The translations under genes and the position numbers were made by a program. Shown here one piece after another: positions 12,339 through 24,130 of a DNA stretch of 64,000 nucleotides (position 1 is its first letter; every line of letters starts with the position of its first letter). Source of the DNA: Homalodisca vitripennis. Lineage: Eukaryota > Arthropoda > Insecta > Hemiptera > Cicadellidae. The notes below the pieces were generated by a model, which did no database searches, was not told where the DNA came from, and worked only from the letters and a program-made list of their open reading frames with translations. The stretch lies in assembly GCF_021130785.1 (NCBI RefSeq), contig NW_025778842.1:1-64000 (forward strand), given 5' to 3'.

Positions 12339-12865
12339 TTCTATTAACTAACAATAGTTTTAATATACACGGGTGCTAATCATGAATGAACATTTCAATA
12401 TTCTGAGTCATACGTGTTTATAAATTAACTATTGAAGTATTTGTATAGTAATTATATTTTCAAGTATTGTAGAATATTTGATTTAAATATTCCAAAGAAA
12501 ATAACTGAATGGAAATGGTTTCTTAATAAAAAGATAGAATGCATTGGGTGACAGACTTTACGTCCTGTGCAGATATGGACAAAGCGCTCTTTAAGCACAA
12601 AATCTAGTATATAACAGCTTATTATTTTAAACTTCTATAATATGTTTTTAGTGATACTAAAAAAATACCTTATCTATATTTGAATATTAAACATAGTAAA
12701 TCTTTTTTTACATTCAAACAATAAAAATATCTTATGCCGAGTTTGAACCGGCTAAATGTGTGGTAAGGTTAAGTCGCGGCGCTCCTGGTTCCCCTGGTTA
12801 CATCAAGCGTGCATTGTATTGCTGTATGCACGCCTAACCTTGTTAGTCTGGTGGTTAGATATTAA
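12339..12865. other. No gene seen
   Basis: A+T-rich until a G+C-richer stretch from 12755 leading into the hAT terminus. An isolated T-arm-like hairpin on the minus strand at 12736-12752 is not part of a recognisable tRNA. Confidence 0.4.
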
Positions 12866-13443
12866 CAGTGGCGTAGTGGGGCCGGAGCGGTCCGGAGCGG
12901 CGCTCCGGCACATCTATAAGAAGCGAAGCGTCGCTCCGGCATAGCATCTAGAGCCGGAGCTGTGAACTGGAGCGCACCCGCCTGTAAAAAGTGGTAGGCG
13001 GATGACGAGTCGCTGGATAATAAAAGGCCAGAACAAACCAGCATCACTTATATGTCCATTGAGTGGTATCAAGGTAATTGTAGGCACTGTGCAATAGACA
13101 ACTCTTGTAACTTGCAACTAGCGCCTTCATAAAAATAAGGATGCTCTCTCACTCTCCCTGTCCCCCTCCCATGACAGGTGTGCCACACCACCCCACCCGT
13201 CCATCTTCTACTAACTGCAAGAAGTGTATACTTACACAGAGATTTGTTATTCGCGTTTCCGGTCTCTGTGTTGTTGTGAGTGCTTGTATTAAGCTGTTAT
13301 CGTCGAAAGTCTTAATCGTAATGGTTGAGTTCAAACAGCGTACCGTATATACTGTTAGTTTTGTTTGAGTTGTCCTCTATAATACATTTGTGAAAGCCTA
13401 TTGCTGATTTTTTAAATTATTAGTTTGTGAATTTTGTAAAGTG

Positions 13444-15461
13444 ATGGAACCAAAACCTAAACATAAATATATAACGTCATTTTTAGTACCCCTAATATGA
13501 CTGACTCAAATCCAGTTGCTGGAACATCAAATCCAAAAGCTAAAATTAAAATAAGTAACCTCGGTGAGCCTGAGCCTAATGGAAAGGAAATTCGAGCAGA
13601 TGACCCCCCCCCCACGGAACACAGTGGCCTGAAATTTGGACAGAAGATATGTGGGAGAGAAAGAAGGCGGCTTTTCCTTGGACAGACTCAAAGGAAGGTA
13701 ATTAGGCTGTAAAATTTGTTTTGAAGTCGGTAATTTGGGAGCCTACAAAAAAGAACATGTTTAGCTTTCTTGTGAGTGGCGTTCGTACAAAGTTTGTTTT
13801 TATGGCTCAAATAGAACAAATCAACTCAAATTTTTGAGGAAAAAGATTATTGAATATAAACCGTCGAAAGCTCAACAAACCGCTCAAACAATTATTGACA
13901 AATCAAACAAACATTCGACGCCACAAGTAATTGATCAAATGAATCAAGCTCAGCTCGATTAAACTAAGGCTGTGTTTAGATCGGCATATTTTATTGATCA
14001 ATACGACCGTCCGTACAGCGACCATTTCGGATTGCTTGAGCTACAAAAACTAAATGGTGTATATATCTGCGTAGGCCTTCATTCAATGTATAGCGCGGTA
14101 GAAATAATAGATCATATTTCAAAGGAAATGAAAATGCGCATTTTGAATCAAGTACAGGAAATTTCTGGAAAACTGCCAATAATCATTGATGAATCTACAA
14201 ACATTAGTCCGTCCTACATAAATCCGTCCTCAATGTATATTTCAAATGTGAATTTGGCAAGGATAAAACCACCAAGTACTTTATTTTTGGACTTAGTCGA
14301 GCTTTCTGATCAAAAAGCTGAGACAGTTTTTAACAGTGTTCACCAGTTCCTTGAAGGATGTGGTTTTAATGGCGGGTACTTAAAACAAAACTTGGTTTCC
14401 TTTGCAAGTGACGGGGCGAACGCCATGTTGGGAAACCACTGAGGTGTAGCAAGGAGATTTTTATCTGTTTACCCTAATATCATCATATGGCACTGTATGA
14501 ATCACAGACTGGAACTGGCTATTGGGAAGGCCATAAGTGAAGTAGCCGGGGTTAACCATTTCCAGTCATTCGTGGATAAACTTTATTCAATGTACAGCAC
14601 ATCTCCAATGAATAAGCGAGAGTTAAAAGAATGTGCACAGGAGCTCGATATCCAAATGAATAAAATCGGCAGAATTTTAAGCACGAGGTGGGTAGCAAGC
14701 AGTTTTCGTACTGTTTCAGCCGTGTGGTTTGGTCTTAGCCAGCCACTTCTCTAAAGCAATGTATGGTCCTGTGAGAACATCCACTGATAGAGGCAAATAT
14801 AATGGTTTATTGAAGAAGCTGTCTTCCCATAAGTTTTTGTTAAACTTAGCATTTATGTGTGCCATTCTTGCTGAATTGGCTTTGTTGTCTGAAAGTCTGA
14901 AAAACAGTAGCACGTCCCTTGTATTTGCAGACAAACTGATTCATAGATCAATCAGATATCTGGAATCTTTGAAAGAAAAACCTGGGACAAGAGTTCTGGA
15001 GGCACAAGTCGCCATGAGGGAAGGCTGTTTTGCTTCTGTAAACTTAAATGAAAACCCTAAAATCGTATCATTTAATGGTGAGCAGTTGATTTCTAGTGTA
15101 ATCAGCAACTTAAAGAAGAGAATGTTTTGAAGGGTTTGGCCAAACTCAAGTGGAACAGCTATGCATACGCTTCAAGTTGAACATCAACAGAGCTGAGACT
15201 GCTTACAGGGATTACTTGGACAACAGCAGGCGGGTACCAGATGGCCTGCAAGATCTTATAAACTGCACTAAAATAATACCATGTAGTTCCGCTGACTGTG
15301 AAGGAGAGTTCAGCAGTATGAATAACATACTCACACCATTAAGGAACTCATTGACAGTAAGTCATGTCTCAGCCCTACTGTTTTGAAAACTCCAAGGCCT
15401 CCCTCTCCGTAGATGGAAGCCTGACCCCTATGTCATGACATGGCTAAGAATACATGGCTAA
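13444..15461 (+). pseudogene. hAT-family transposase (KIAA1586/ZBED-like), broken
   Basis: From an ATG at 13444, successive frames give: an N-terminal basic region; a C-x2-C zinc-finger-like segment read as GCKICFEVGNLG near 13703-13740; a core with IIIDEST (about 14178-14199) and FASDGANAMLG (about 14400-14432), the usual acidic-residue segments of the hAT catalytic core; WHCMNHRLELA near 14488-14520; and the C-terminal dimerisation segment with CEGEFSSMN (about 15298-15324), LRNSLTVSHVSALLF, and a WKPDPYVMTWLR tail ending in TAA at 15459-15461. There are stops at 14440 and 14752 and several frame changes, so no protein is made. The family call rests on these motifs, which match KIAA1586-like and ZBED-like hAT proteins. 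Confidence 0.75.
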
Positions 15462-15828
15462 GAGCAACCGACACCCAAACAAGAATAGCAGAACCTCCAA
15501 AGAAAGTACATGGGGAATGGAAAAGGAGAGGAATTTTGGGACATATTTTAGAGGTTATCGCACAATATTCATGTTCGTGTTACCGTTGAAAATATGTAAA
15601 AATATTACTTTTACAATATTTAATAGTTTTTACAATGCATTTTTACAGTATTCTTTTTCAGGCTACAATAATTTATTAGCACGACAGCACAGTAATTTTT
15701 CAAAGTATGTCTAAAATCATAGCTCATCTGTTTGTCATTACAAATTGTGTTAGCCTAGTTTACGAAATAAAATGTCCTTCATTAATAATCAAAAAGATTT
15801 TTATTGCTATACCCAGCAACTCGCCGCT

Positions 15829-16632
15829 CCCATGGTGTAAGTATAATATATTTATATTACAGTTTTCACCATGAAATAACTTCTGTTATAAAGTATATTT
15901 AATAATGAACCAGAATATATAGCATTTATTACAATAGCTCTAGTTTAAGTGGGTAAAAGTACAGTTTAAGTGGAAGTCTGCAAATGTAAGACTAGGGACA
16001 CACAGTCCCGGTTACCGGGATTGATGAGAACATGTAGTTTGTTGAAGAGCGCACACACAATGCCGATACTGTGCGGCGGCACAAAGCGTGCCGGTCCAGA
16101 CCGGCAAGCATGCTACCGGCGACCGGGAGCCCTGCAGCCGGTGAAAACCGGGTTGGCAATACAAAACACTTGATATCTGTCGTGCGTGCTCACACAGTGC
16201 CGGCCGCCGGGTCCCGATTCCAGTCAAGTCTGTGTGTCAGTGGTGTAGCTGTTGTGGTGTGCTGCTGGTTTGTGTATCGTGTTTTGCTCTCGAGGGTAGT
16301 GTAAAGTTCCGATAATGTTTGATACAGAAAAATTTATAGAATGTGTCCACGGTATTCTACATTGAATGGATGAACCCAATGTACCCTATTTCGTTGTTTT
16401 GGTAATTCATTTAGAGCCTCTAAACAACAAACTAACTTCACTTTGGATAGCATGATTCGTTTCCGAACAACACTCAAAGGTTAACTGAGAGAATCTGATG
16501 TTTATCGCCGTGACTGTTTATCGCCTTAACGCCGCCGTCGGAACGCCAAGCTGACGACACGTGCCCGACCAGTGAGTGGGTTGGGCAGGGGGAATCTGCG
16601 CGGTAGCACGCCTATTATAATTACACCATGGT
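15829..16632. mobile_element. Nested ~0.8 kb insertion inside the hAT 3' end
   Basis: Inverted arms match at 18 of 19 positions (15830-15848 and 16613-16631, ccatggtgtaa.tataata). They are flanked by CGCT on both sides, and the flanks together rebuild a subterminal CGCTCCGG motif of the host hAT element. The interior holds a G+C-rich stretch (15985-16260) beginning GGGACACACAGTCCCGGTTA. After it an ATG (16315) opens a short frame (MFDTEKFIECVH) reminiscent of MADF-domain proteins carried by PIF/Harbinger elements. The exact class is uncertain. Confidence 0.4.
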
Positions 16633-16852
16633 CGCTCCGGCACAGCTAAATTCGGCACAACATCACTGGATATTCAGCTAATAATTACTAAAGGAAAAGA
16701 AATAAAATGTCTTGTTTACTGTGAGGTCATAACTGTGTAATTTAATAAAACAATTTCCGGAGTCAGAAATATTTGTTGTGGAATCAAATCTAAATTACAC
16801 AAGGGAGCGACGTAATTACCAACCGCACACAAACAAGGCGAGTCTACTTGAG

Positions 16853-17066
16853 GGTGCGCCTGAATTAGCACCCCTGGACATAGCACTCCCTCTCTACTGA
16901 CGTCATTTTGACGTCACGAAATGGGGTGCTAAATCAGCACAGTGGCCGTGTCCAGGCCCTGAATAAACACCCCCTTCGAATACGGGGGTCCTAATTCAGC
17001 GCCTTGACCGTGTTCATGTGCTGATTTAGCACCCCCTTGAATTTGGCGGCTGCTATATCAGCGCCT
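16853..17066 (+). repeat. Left terminal array of palindromic units
   Basis: Partial terminal unit at 16853-16874, then two full palindromes at 16923-16974 and 16984-17036, and a decayed half unit at 17042-17066. Two TGACGTCA sites lie between the terminal unit and the first full unit. Confidence 0.75.
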
Positions 17067-17710
17067 ATACCTTATTAATGAGATGAATAATTATTACCCC
17101 AATGGAATAGAATAATAAACGGTTAACCATATTGCGATTTATTTTTTATAAAATAAAATAATATATTTATATTTATATATAATAATTTAAATCGGTATAT
17201 TTAAAAAACAAACAGTTCATTACCAATTGTAAAAATACTATGCATCAAATATACTTAAGTAAAAAAACCAAGGTTCTTGGCATTCAAGGGGACCTGTCAG
17301 TGCCTATCTCGCCCATGTTAATTTACACATATTGTGGTACACTTTTCTCAGCAACTAATGAATAAAACTCATGAAATGTTAACCTGATGCCGTATAGTAC
17401 TTTAAAAATAATAATAAGGAATATAAATACTTTTGGTAGCATGGTTTTTTTTAATGTCATGTATTTCCAAATAAATAGATCAATACAATTAAATTGAAAA
17501 CTCTTATAAAAACTTATTCAAATCTTCTAGAAAAAGCTTAATATTGTTGCTAATAATACCATAAATAACTTGTAAAAGTTTGATAAAAAACAATAAACAC
17601 TTTAGGAAATATTGGTACCTAAGTAATATATACAACTATAAATATACAACTTTCGGAAATTCCAAAATAAAAAAAATTATTGATTATAACAACAATTGCA
17701 CTTATATCCA

Positions 17711-18043
17711 CTAATGACCACCACATGCATAGTCTGGATCATCGGATACTTGTTTTTTGTCTTGAACTCTTCTTTTTACATTTATTCTTGCCGCACGAGG
17801 CCTTTTTTCAATTTCTTTCATAGCCTGCTTAGCTTCGTAGACCCGTTTCAAATCTTGACGCTTTAGTCCCACAATACAGTTTGCTCCAGATTTTCCACAT
17901 ACTTTTTCCATAGCTTTTGCCTTTCCTAAAACCCCCTCATTATAATATATAACAGCATCATACAATATCCTTTTTGCTGGTTGAATGCTAGGGGGTGCTA
18001 ATTCAGTGACTGATTCAGCCATGTCCATGCGCTGAATAAGCAC
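17711..18043 (-). CDS. 110-codon ORF of the foldback-like element, possible transposase C-terminal remnant
   Basis: The frame opens inside the innermost right palindrome: its first ~18 residues are encoded by the repeat unit. It then runs through a basic helical stretch (YEAKQAMKEIEKRPRAAR near residues 69-86) to an acidic DDPDYACGGH end at 17711. The basic stretch followed by a D-x-Y-x-x-G-x-[FYH] tail resembles the C-termini of arthropod transposon proteins annotated as Mutator-like, but this is recollection of a pattern, not a match I can verify. No catalytic domain is present. If it is a transposase tail, the element is internally deleted and non-autonomous. Confidence 0.45.
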   Translation of the reverse strand: MLIQRMDMAESVTELAPPSIQPAKRILYDAVIYYNEGVLGKAKAMEKVCGKSGANCIVGLKRQDLKRVYEAKQAMKEIEKRPRAARINVKRRVQDKKQVSDDPDYACGGH

Positions 18044-18233
18044 CCCCTTGGAACAGGGGGGTGTTAATTCAGGGCTTCGATCATGTCCATGTGCTGAATA
18101 AGCACCCCCTTGTAGTCGGGGGGTGCTAATTCAGTGCCTGGTCCGTGTCCGTGCGCTGAATTAGCACCCCCCTGCCGTGACGTCAGAGCCCGAGGGGGTG
18201 CTTATTCCAGGGGGTGCTAAAGCAGCGTCCCCG
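17991..18233 (-). repeat. Right terminal array of palindromic units
   Basis: Three full palindromes at 17991-18047, 18057-18109 and 18119-18171, then TGACGTCA (18178-18185) and the terminal unit 18193-18225. The loops vary more than the stems: 'catgtccatg' in two units and 'cgtgtccgtg' in the third. Confidence 0.75.
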
Positions 18234-18240
18234 ACTTGAG

Positions 18241-18927
18241 ATAGACAATCTGTGACGCTTCCCGCAAGGGCGCACAGCGGTTGGTGATTCCAACTGATGA
18301 TGGCGCCAAGAATTAATTACCTCGAATGTGAATAATGTTTTAGGCAAAACTACAAATCCTGCACATGATTCAATAATGTCGCTGATTATTTCGTCTAATT
18401 TCAGTGTAGTTTTACATTTTTATGTAGGTTGTTAATAGTTTTATCGTAGTTGGAATCGAAAAATTGTACAAATTCAACTCGTATATATCGTGCACCAAAA
18501 ACCAGCAACAGTATCGCACTCCAATCACAGTATAAATGAGACAAAACCCTCTCTCACCACTAAATCTCCCACTTCCAGATATCACAAAAAGTTTATATTT
18601 GACCCACGTAAGCATTATGGCTTGAACAAAAAACAAAAGTATTTTTTATTAAAACCTAATCCTTATAAGAACTATATTTTTATATTTACACTTCCCGAAG
18701 TCCTACAATGCAATTTGACACGCTCGTGTCTTATAATTTCAACGGAAAAATTTAACTATTTCATGTTAATAAATACATATATCTGTAAACCATTATAGAA
18801 AATAAGGCGATATCAATTTGGTTTTTACATTGAGCAACTGCCTAGGAAATGCTTGTTTAGAGACCAGCTTACACTAACAAACTAAACAAAATTAATGTAA
18901 TAAACGCACATGTAATGTGTTTATATA
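18241..18927. other. No gene seen
   Basis: A+T-rich. Short overlapping open frames on both strands at 18412-18798 look like chance. Confidence 0.5.
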
Positions 18928-19974
18928 TAGACAATCACATAACATGAACCCGGTTTGATGTAAATATTTGTGTTTACGTAAAGTAGTTAGGTTGTATGTA
19001 AACACGTGAAACGTACTTAAAAGAAACTACTTAATATCCATGGAAGCATCAAAGGAAAAGTAAATTAATTCAAAACTTATGTGTTCAATATTCATTCAAC
19101 ATGCAGTACGTAATACATCGGCTAGAATAAGGTGGGATGGCTAAAACTAGGTCCAGGACTTACGTGGATGAATTAGTCTTATTATTTAGGGGAAGTTCCT
19201 CCTCATATTATCTCTTATTAGCCAACGCAGTTTTAAAACCTAATTAATTACAGCTCAAATACTGGAATTGTAATGTTAATGGTGTAAAATGAATTCTTAT
19301 CTTTGTATATGTTTTAAATTCATGAGTTTCTTGTTTTGTAGATATTATCCTTAACCGATTAGTTCTGTTAATAATTTCTATGTAAATACTAGTCCTTACA
19401 GCTGTTTTTAATTCTGTCTGTACCAAAAAAGTACAGAAAGAATTTAATCAGAATATAGTTCTTCAAACTTCGCTTCCACATTAACACTACACATTTTATA
19501 TCACATATTTGATGTAAATTTAAAATGTAAGGGGAGATTTATTTCCTAAAATATATCTGTCAGAAATTTCTCTAGCAATTTCAAGTAACATAAATATAGA
19601 CCTTGCCTTGAAAAAGTGATGTGATTGCAGGTTAATGATTAAACTTGTAAGTAAAGTATGAATATTTATTATATTTAATATCGTCTAAAACTGTGTTGAC
19701 CAGTTTTGATAGACATATGGTCTATAATGTTCGAGGTCTTCACGTAGTTATTGAATTTAACACCAGAATCTCTTTTGCAGTACAAGATATAACATATTGA
19801 AGTGGTAAGTGAAGAAAAATATATTTCCAAATCACTTTACGAATTTCAATTTTCACTGTAACTGATAATTATTTTATTTCTGTTTCATGGCAAGCTATAA
19901 TGAACCATTGTGGTAAATAATTTATCAGCTGAAATTAAAAAATATGAGATCACTCTGCAGGAGTGAATATTACC
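18928..19974 (+). repeat. Module M4, complete copy
   Basis: Block A 'tagacaatcacataac' with TTTACGTAAA (18973-18982) and CACGTG (19003-19008). Block B 'atatccatggaagcatc' near 19034. Block C 'taggtccaggacttacg' near 19148, then ggatgaattag. Block D hairpin at 19417-19437. Block E 'aacaccagaatctcttttgcag' near 19760. Block F hairpin (TCACTC, loop TGCAG, GAGTGA) at 19950-19966. M4, M8 and M10 are the closest relatives of one another. Confidence 0.75.
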
Positions 19975-20553
19975 ATACTGATCATAGAATGCACCCTAAT
20001 TAATATTATGAATTGAAAGACAATATTAATAAATGCTAGAACCCGCTAAAATTTTAACGTTTAATTGCCTTATGAAGTGTTTTAAGTTACGATCCTTGGG
20101 TTTTCTTATGCGTCGTGAGGAGGGATATGTGCAGTTAAGCATTGTACAGAAGATAGCATGGTTTTGTAAAGGCCTGGGATTTGTCATAGCTTAAACTGGA
20201 AGAGAGAGTCTAATTATATATAAACTGGAATGTTTGACAATATCGGTACTAATATTTGGCTGAAAAGGGCTAATTTAGTCTTTCCATATCCTTATACAAC
20301 TGTGTAAAGGCGGATATAACTACCACTTACGTGTCTGACTGCTCGTAATAAAATTATTATTTTAGATAAACATATTGCTTCATAGATTTTTACTTCTTTT
20401 ATTACCAGACCAAAGCTAGTGTTGGCTGAAGATCAATTTCATTTTTGGATGAAAGATTCCATCACTTTTACAAAATTCTAGGCTGCTAGCTTCTACTCGT
20501 AAGTGCTTCGCTCCTAGACTAGAAAATAAATACAAACAAATCTTGTGGTTTTG
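19975..20553. other. No gene seen; tail of M4 homology
   Basis: Homology to the stretch after M8 (28791-29035) continues to about 20200, with 'catggttttgtaaaggcctgggatttgtcatag' matched at about 28993-29025. This shows that the duplicated unit was longer than the module. Confidence 0.5.
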
Positions 20554-20565
20554 TATATATATATA

Positions 20566-20621
<56 letters not shown>
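20554..20621. repeat. (AT)n microsatellite
   Basis: Near-pure AT dinucleotides with one TTT interruption near 20568-20570. Confidence 0.95.
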
Positions 20622-20623
<2 letters not shown>

Positions 20624-20699
20624 AACGTCCCTTGTGGAAGACATATTGACGCTGTTATTAAAAGAACCCAGGTGATATATCCCCTACAGCAGTACACAT

Positions 20700-20960
20700 T
20701 TAAATTACTTATATCCATGGAAACAACAATACAAAGGTCAAACATTTCAATGTGTTGAACTGTTCAGTAGTACATTCAAAAGTCAATCTAACCGCAGCAC
20801 CTCGGAGAACCACCGAATAAGGAACACGATGTGAGGCTGAGAGAGAGAACCAGGACCAGGACCTAAAGTGAGTTATTTTTATTGTCAATAAATTATAATT
20901 TCTGCTCTCACTATCTCATGACATTGAAAGTAGGAAGTTCACATCCTGGTTTTATCTAAC
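20700..20960 (+). repeat. Module M5, blocks B to C2
   Basis: Block B 'atatccatggaaacaaca' at about 20710. Block C 'ggaacacgatgtgagg' and 'aaccaggaccaggacc' (20821-20863), then a donor-like AAA|GTGAGT at 20868. C2 'cacatcctggttttatc' near 20940. Weak D-like (21178-21210) and F-like (about 21575-21610) remnants follow. Confidence 0.6.
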
Positions 20961-23900
20961 ATTTATCAGCATAAATCACTAGACCTGTGCCTATATCAAT
21001 GGGTATAAATAAATAATAACATATATAAATATGTTACGAAAATAGTAACGTGATTGAAATTAAGCAGATATATATGTTTGTTGACATTTTAAATACTTTC
21101 ATATTATCTCGCATATTGATGATTACTATACAAAATAAATCCTACTGGTATATTTTCTCTTTATGATGTTTTTAATTCTCCATTACCAAAAGCGAGCATA
21201 TAGAATTAACTTAATATTTTCCGGCCTTAAGATACTGAACGGCTTTATGAATTTTGAATCTGATTTACACAGTTGATAGAAACATAGTATTTTTTCAAGA
21301 TAATCATTTCCTTAGCTATGACTCAGAGATATCTTCCCGGTATTCGGTAGTAGAATAAATACTAACAGTGAACAAAGTAGTGTATAATAACTGACAAATT
21401 CTAAGAAAGACCAACTAAATGATGGATAACTGCTTAAATGTAGTAATTTGCATACTTGTAAACAGTTTATGAAGCAAACAATAGTTTAATCCATTTTGTT
21501 TAGTACTTTCCCACTCTACTTGATACAAAAATTGCACAATATAAGTCCATTGCCATTTACAACATTTCACTTAAACTAAATTATAATTTCCGTTTCATAA
21601 AAAGAATTTTACATAATATAGCAACATTAATGCATCATATCAATATTAATTATGGCATATAAAAGCAAAAGGTGTACTTGGACATCTATTGGGTATATGC
21701 TGAAGGAATAATTACCAGAATGTGCCTAGTGGACATCTTCTACCATAGTAGTTACTGTCTCAGCTTATCCACTCTAGGGCCAGAGTAATAATAATATTCA
21801 GCTAGTCTGAAAAAATCTACTCATTCATAAATAAAACTACTTTGTTAGTATTTCAATTTAAATGACAGAAAAAACCTGCATTTCTCTGCAGAATTTATTT
21901 TTAATATCTTTAATATTTTTTTAGCTCATTAATTATGCGTTCAGATAAAAAATATTTATTTGAATTTTTAGATACAATATTGCGTAAACTAATATATTTA
22001 TCACCTGTTACTTTTTTATAAATCTGAAGGCTACTAAAATGTTTCTGTGGTATTTACTATTGTTTCAAAGAACAATTAAAATAAATATTGCATATGTGTG
22101 CTACGACATCTCTCTCATACTAAAGTGAATTTTATTATGCATCTGAGAGTGAGAATAGTTTTAAGCATGTATATTTAGTGAACCTAACAATAATTTGTGT
22201 TCCTAATTACTTTTTTTCCAAGAAATTTCTGTTTAGTTTCTACGAATGTATGTACTGATTCAATTACTCAGAATAATAAAAAAGAATTCGTTTTGTACTT
22301 GCTTTATACCTTCATTAAACCTTTTAAGGTATCTCTAATGCAGTAATCAATGTAAATATTGACCTAAATCTGTAAATGTAGATTTAAAAAATATTCTACC
22401 CTTAATGTTTTTTTATTCCAGCTACACCAAAACCACTTCATTATGTACATTACTCCGGCTTAATTTATCCTATATGTCAATTGGTATTATATAAGAGTGA
22501 AGTATTACAAGTTAAAATAAATATTTAGTGTAGGTAATCGTATAAGGATATTAACTTTCTCGTATATAGTACAAAAACATTTCTTGAATAATACTTTGAA
22601 TATATATGCTTCATTTAGCAGTCAGGTAATTAAAAATCTCACAATGACAGATAAATATGTACAATACTGCTAAATTACGTATAAACGGCTGACGTTACAA
22701 TGTCCCTTAGTGAAAAGATGAGAGATGAATAGATGAAACGATGACTTCTCGCAAATGAAGCATTATTTGGCGCAACTTCTTTGTTAGTTGTTTATTTTGA
22801 GGCTAGAACCTATAAGTAGTTATAATTGAATGGACATGAATTTTCTTAGAGTATTAGGTTAGACGGTTAAAAGTTTACATTTTATAATAATTTTCCTCAA
22901 AAGTTATAACAGGATCAGCGATGTATTACACTTAATTTCTGTCATATCTACTTCAGCCCACAGCAATTGTAATACTATTTATTAATGACTGGTTGTTTAT
23001 TTTACTTGTCTGTGTATAAACGTGGCTCAGCTAACGGTTTGTCTTACTAGAAATAATCATTGTTAAATAGATGTGCTTTAACTGTAATCAACTAGACTAA
23101 TGCTGGAATGTGTTATCGTTGTTTTTAGTTATAGAACATAGAATAAAACATGCTAAATAACTGCACTTTTAATTTTTCTTTAGTTATAGAGTAACTTCAT
23201 CTAACTAAAAAACCACAAAGAAGTTGGAGTAGCATTAATATACATCGATGTGTGTTACATTCTTATTGCGGATTTGATTATCAGCCATTATATGCCAGTG
23301 TTTTAAATGTTTATTTGGGAATAGAAACAAAATTGTTAGTAATGTTTGTGTTTTAAAAAGATTAGTAAATTGGTTAAGGTTGATAGTTTTAAGAAGTCCT
23401 GTTTACACTAATTGTGTAATACTTTTGAAACGAGGTTAAACTTTTTTTATTTTACAACCACATAAAGGTCGTTTTATTTTACAAAATTTGTATTATTTTT
23501 GATTTTTCCTACATTAAAAGTGTATTTTGTTGAATTGGTGTAAGAAATGTTTTATGAAAATTATATTTGGTTTATTTAGATTTAAATGATTCCTAACATG
23601 TTCAGTGTAACAAGATTTTTACAAATTTTGTAATTTGTTTGGTAGTAATTTTATAGATACTCTGTGCATTGAGTTCTTAATATCATTAATTCCAACTAGC
23701 ATATTTTAGATGCTTCAGAGTTGAACTGTTTTCTGCCAAAACAATCGATTAAAATGTTAGAATATATCGAGTGCCGCCGGCCTTGGATTTGTATTTCTTT
23801 GGTATTCGTTTAAACATTTTCACTCCGGTAATTTGTTATCCACCAGTGAGAGCTTTTTAAACGAAACCACGATAGTGTGAAATATGGTTAAAGTATGTTT

Positions 23901-24130
23901 CCAATCTCTTGTATGTCCTCAAGAATTAATGTAGTGTTCTTGAATTAAATACATCAAAGTGAAAACATAAAATCCATGGATATCTTTTTTTTAGCAGATA
24001 TACTAGTTAACAATTACATCGACGTATCGAATAATTGCCCCGGGTATTTTCTCCAAGCGACAATACTAAATTACATAAAGCAAAATCAAAGAAGGGCAAC
24101 ATTAAATCCTTGTCTCTAGCACTTATAAAT
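20961..24130. other. No gene seen; long A+T-rich stretch
   Basis: Apart from the faint M5 tail I find nothing but chance short frames. 'gtgccgccggccttgg' near 23772 is an isolated G+C-rich spot. Confidence 0.5.

Larger units (their letters stand above)
12866..16668 (+). mobile_element. hAT-superfamily DNA transposon, degenerate, with nested insertion
   Basis: The left end starts CAGTGGCGTAGTGGGG. The right end, read in reverse complement, starts CAGTGATGTTGTGCCG, an imperfect terminal inverted repeat sharing CAGTG..GT.GTG..G. It is flanked by gatattaa (12858-12865) and gatattca (16669-16676), a 7/8 match to an 8 bp duplication, the size hAT elements make. Both subterminal regions carry G+C-rich CCGGAGCG/CGCTCCGG motifs, as many hAT ends do. 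A broken transposase gene lies inside. A ~0.8 kb insertion (15829-16632) interrupts the right subterminal region. Confidence 0.65.
16853..18233. mobile_element. Foldback-like DNA element with tandem palindromic ends
   Basis: Both ends consist of ~53 bp palindromic units (GGGGGTGCTAATTCAG ... CTGAATTAGCACCCCC, about 20 bases between arms) spaced by ~10 bases, in inverted orientation across the element. The outermost ~38 bases form an imperfect inverted repeat. Both ends carry TGACGTCA (16898, 16909 and 18178). The element is flanked by a 7 bp direct repeat, acttgag (16846-16852 and 18234-18240). The middle is A+T-rich and holds one open frame at 17711-18043. Structure resembles foldback/MULE-type elements; the size of the target duplication would fit several families. 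Confidence 0.7.

Noticed and set aside
12736..12752. tRNA gene on the minus strand, from a perfect T-arm-like hairpin
   Set aside because: No acceptor, D or anticodon arms can be found at the proper distances.
16071..16304. 77-codon frame in the G+C-rich part of the nested insertion
   Set aside because: Overlapping open frames occur on both strands there because of base composition; no motif supports any of them.
20543..20758. Open frame with YIYIYI run
   Set aside because: Produced by the AT microsatellite and module M5 block B.
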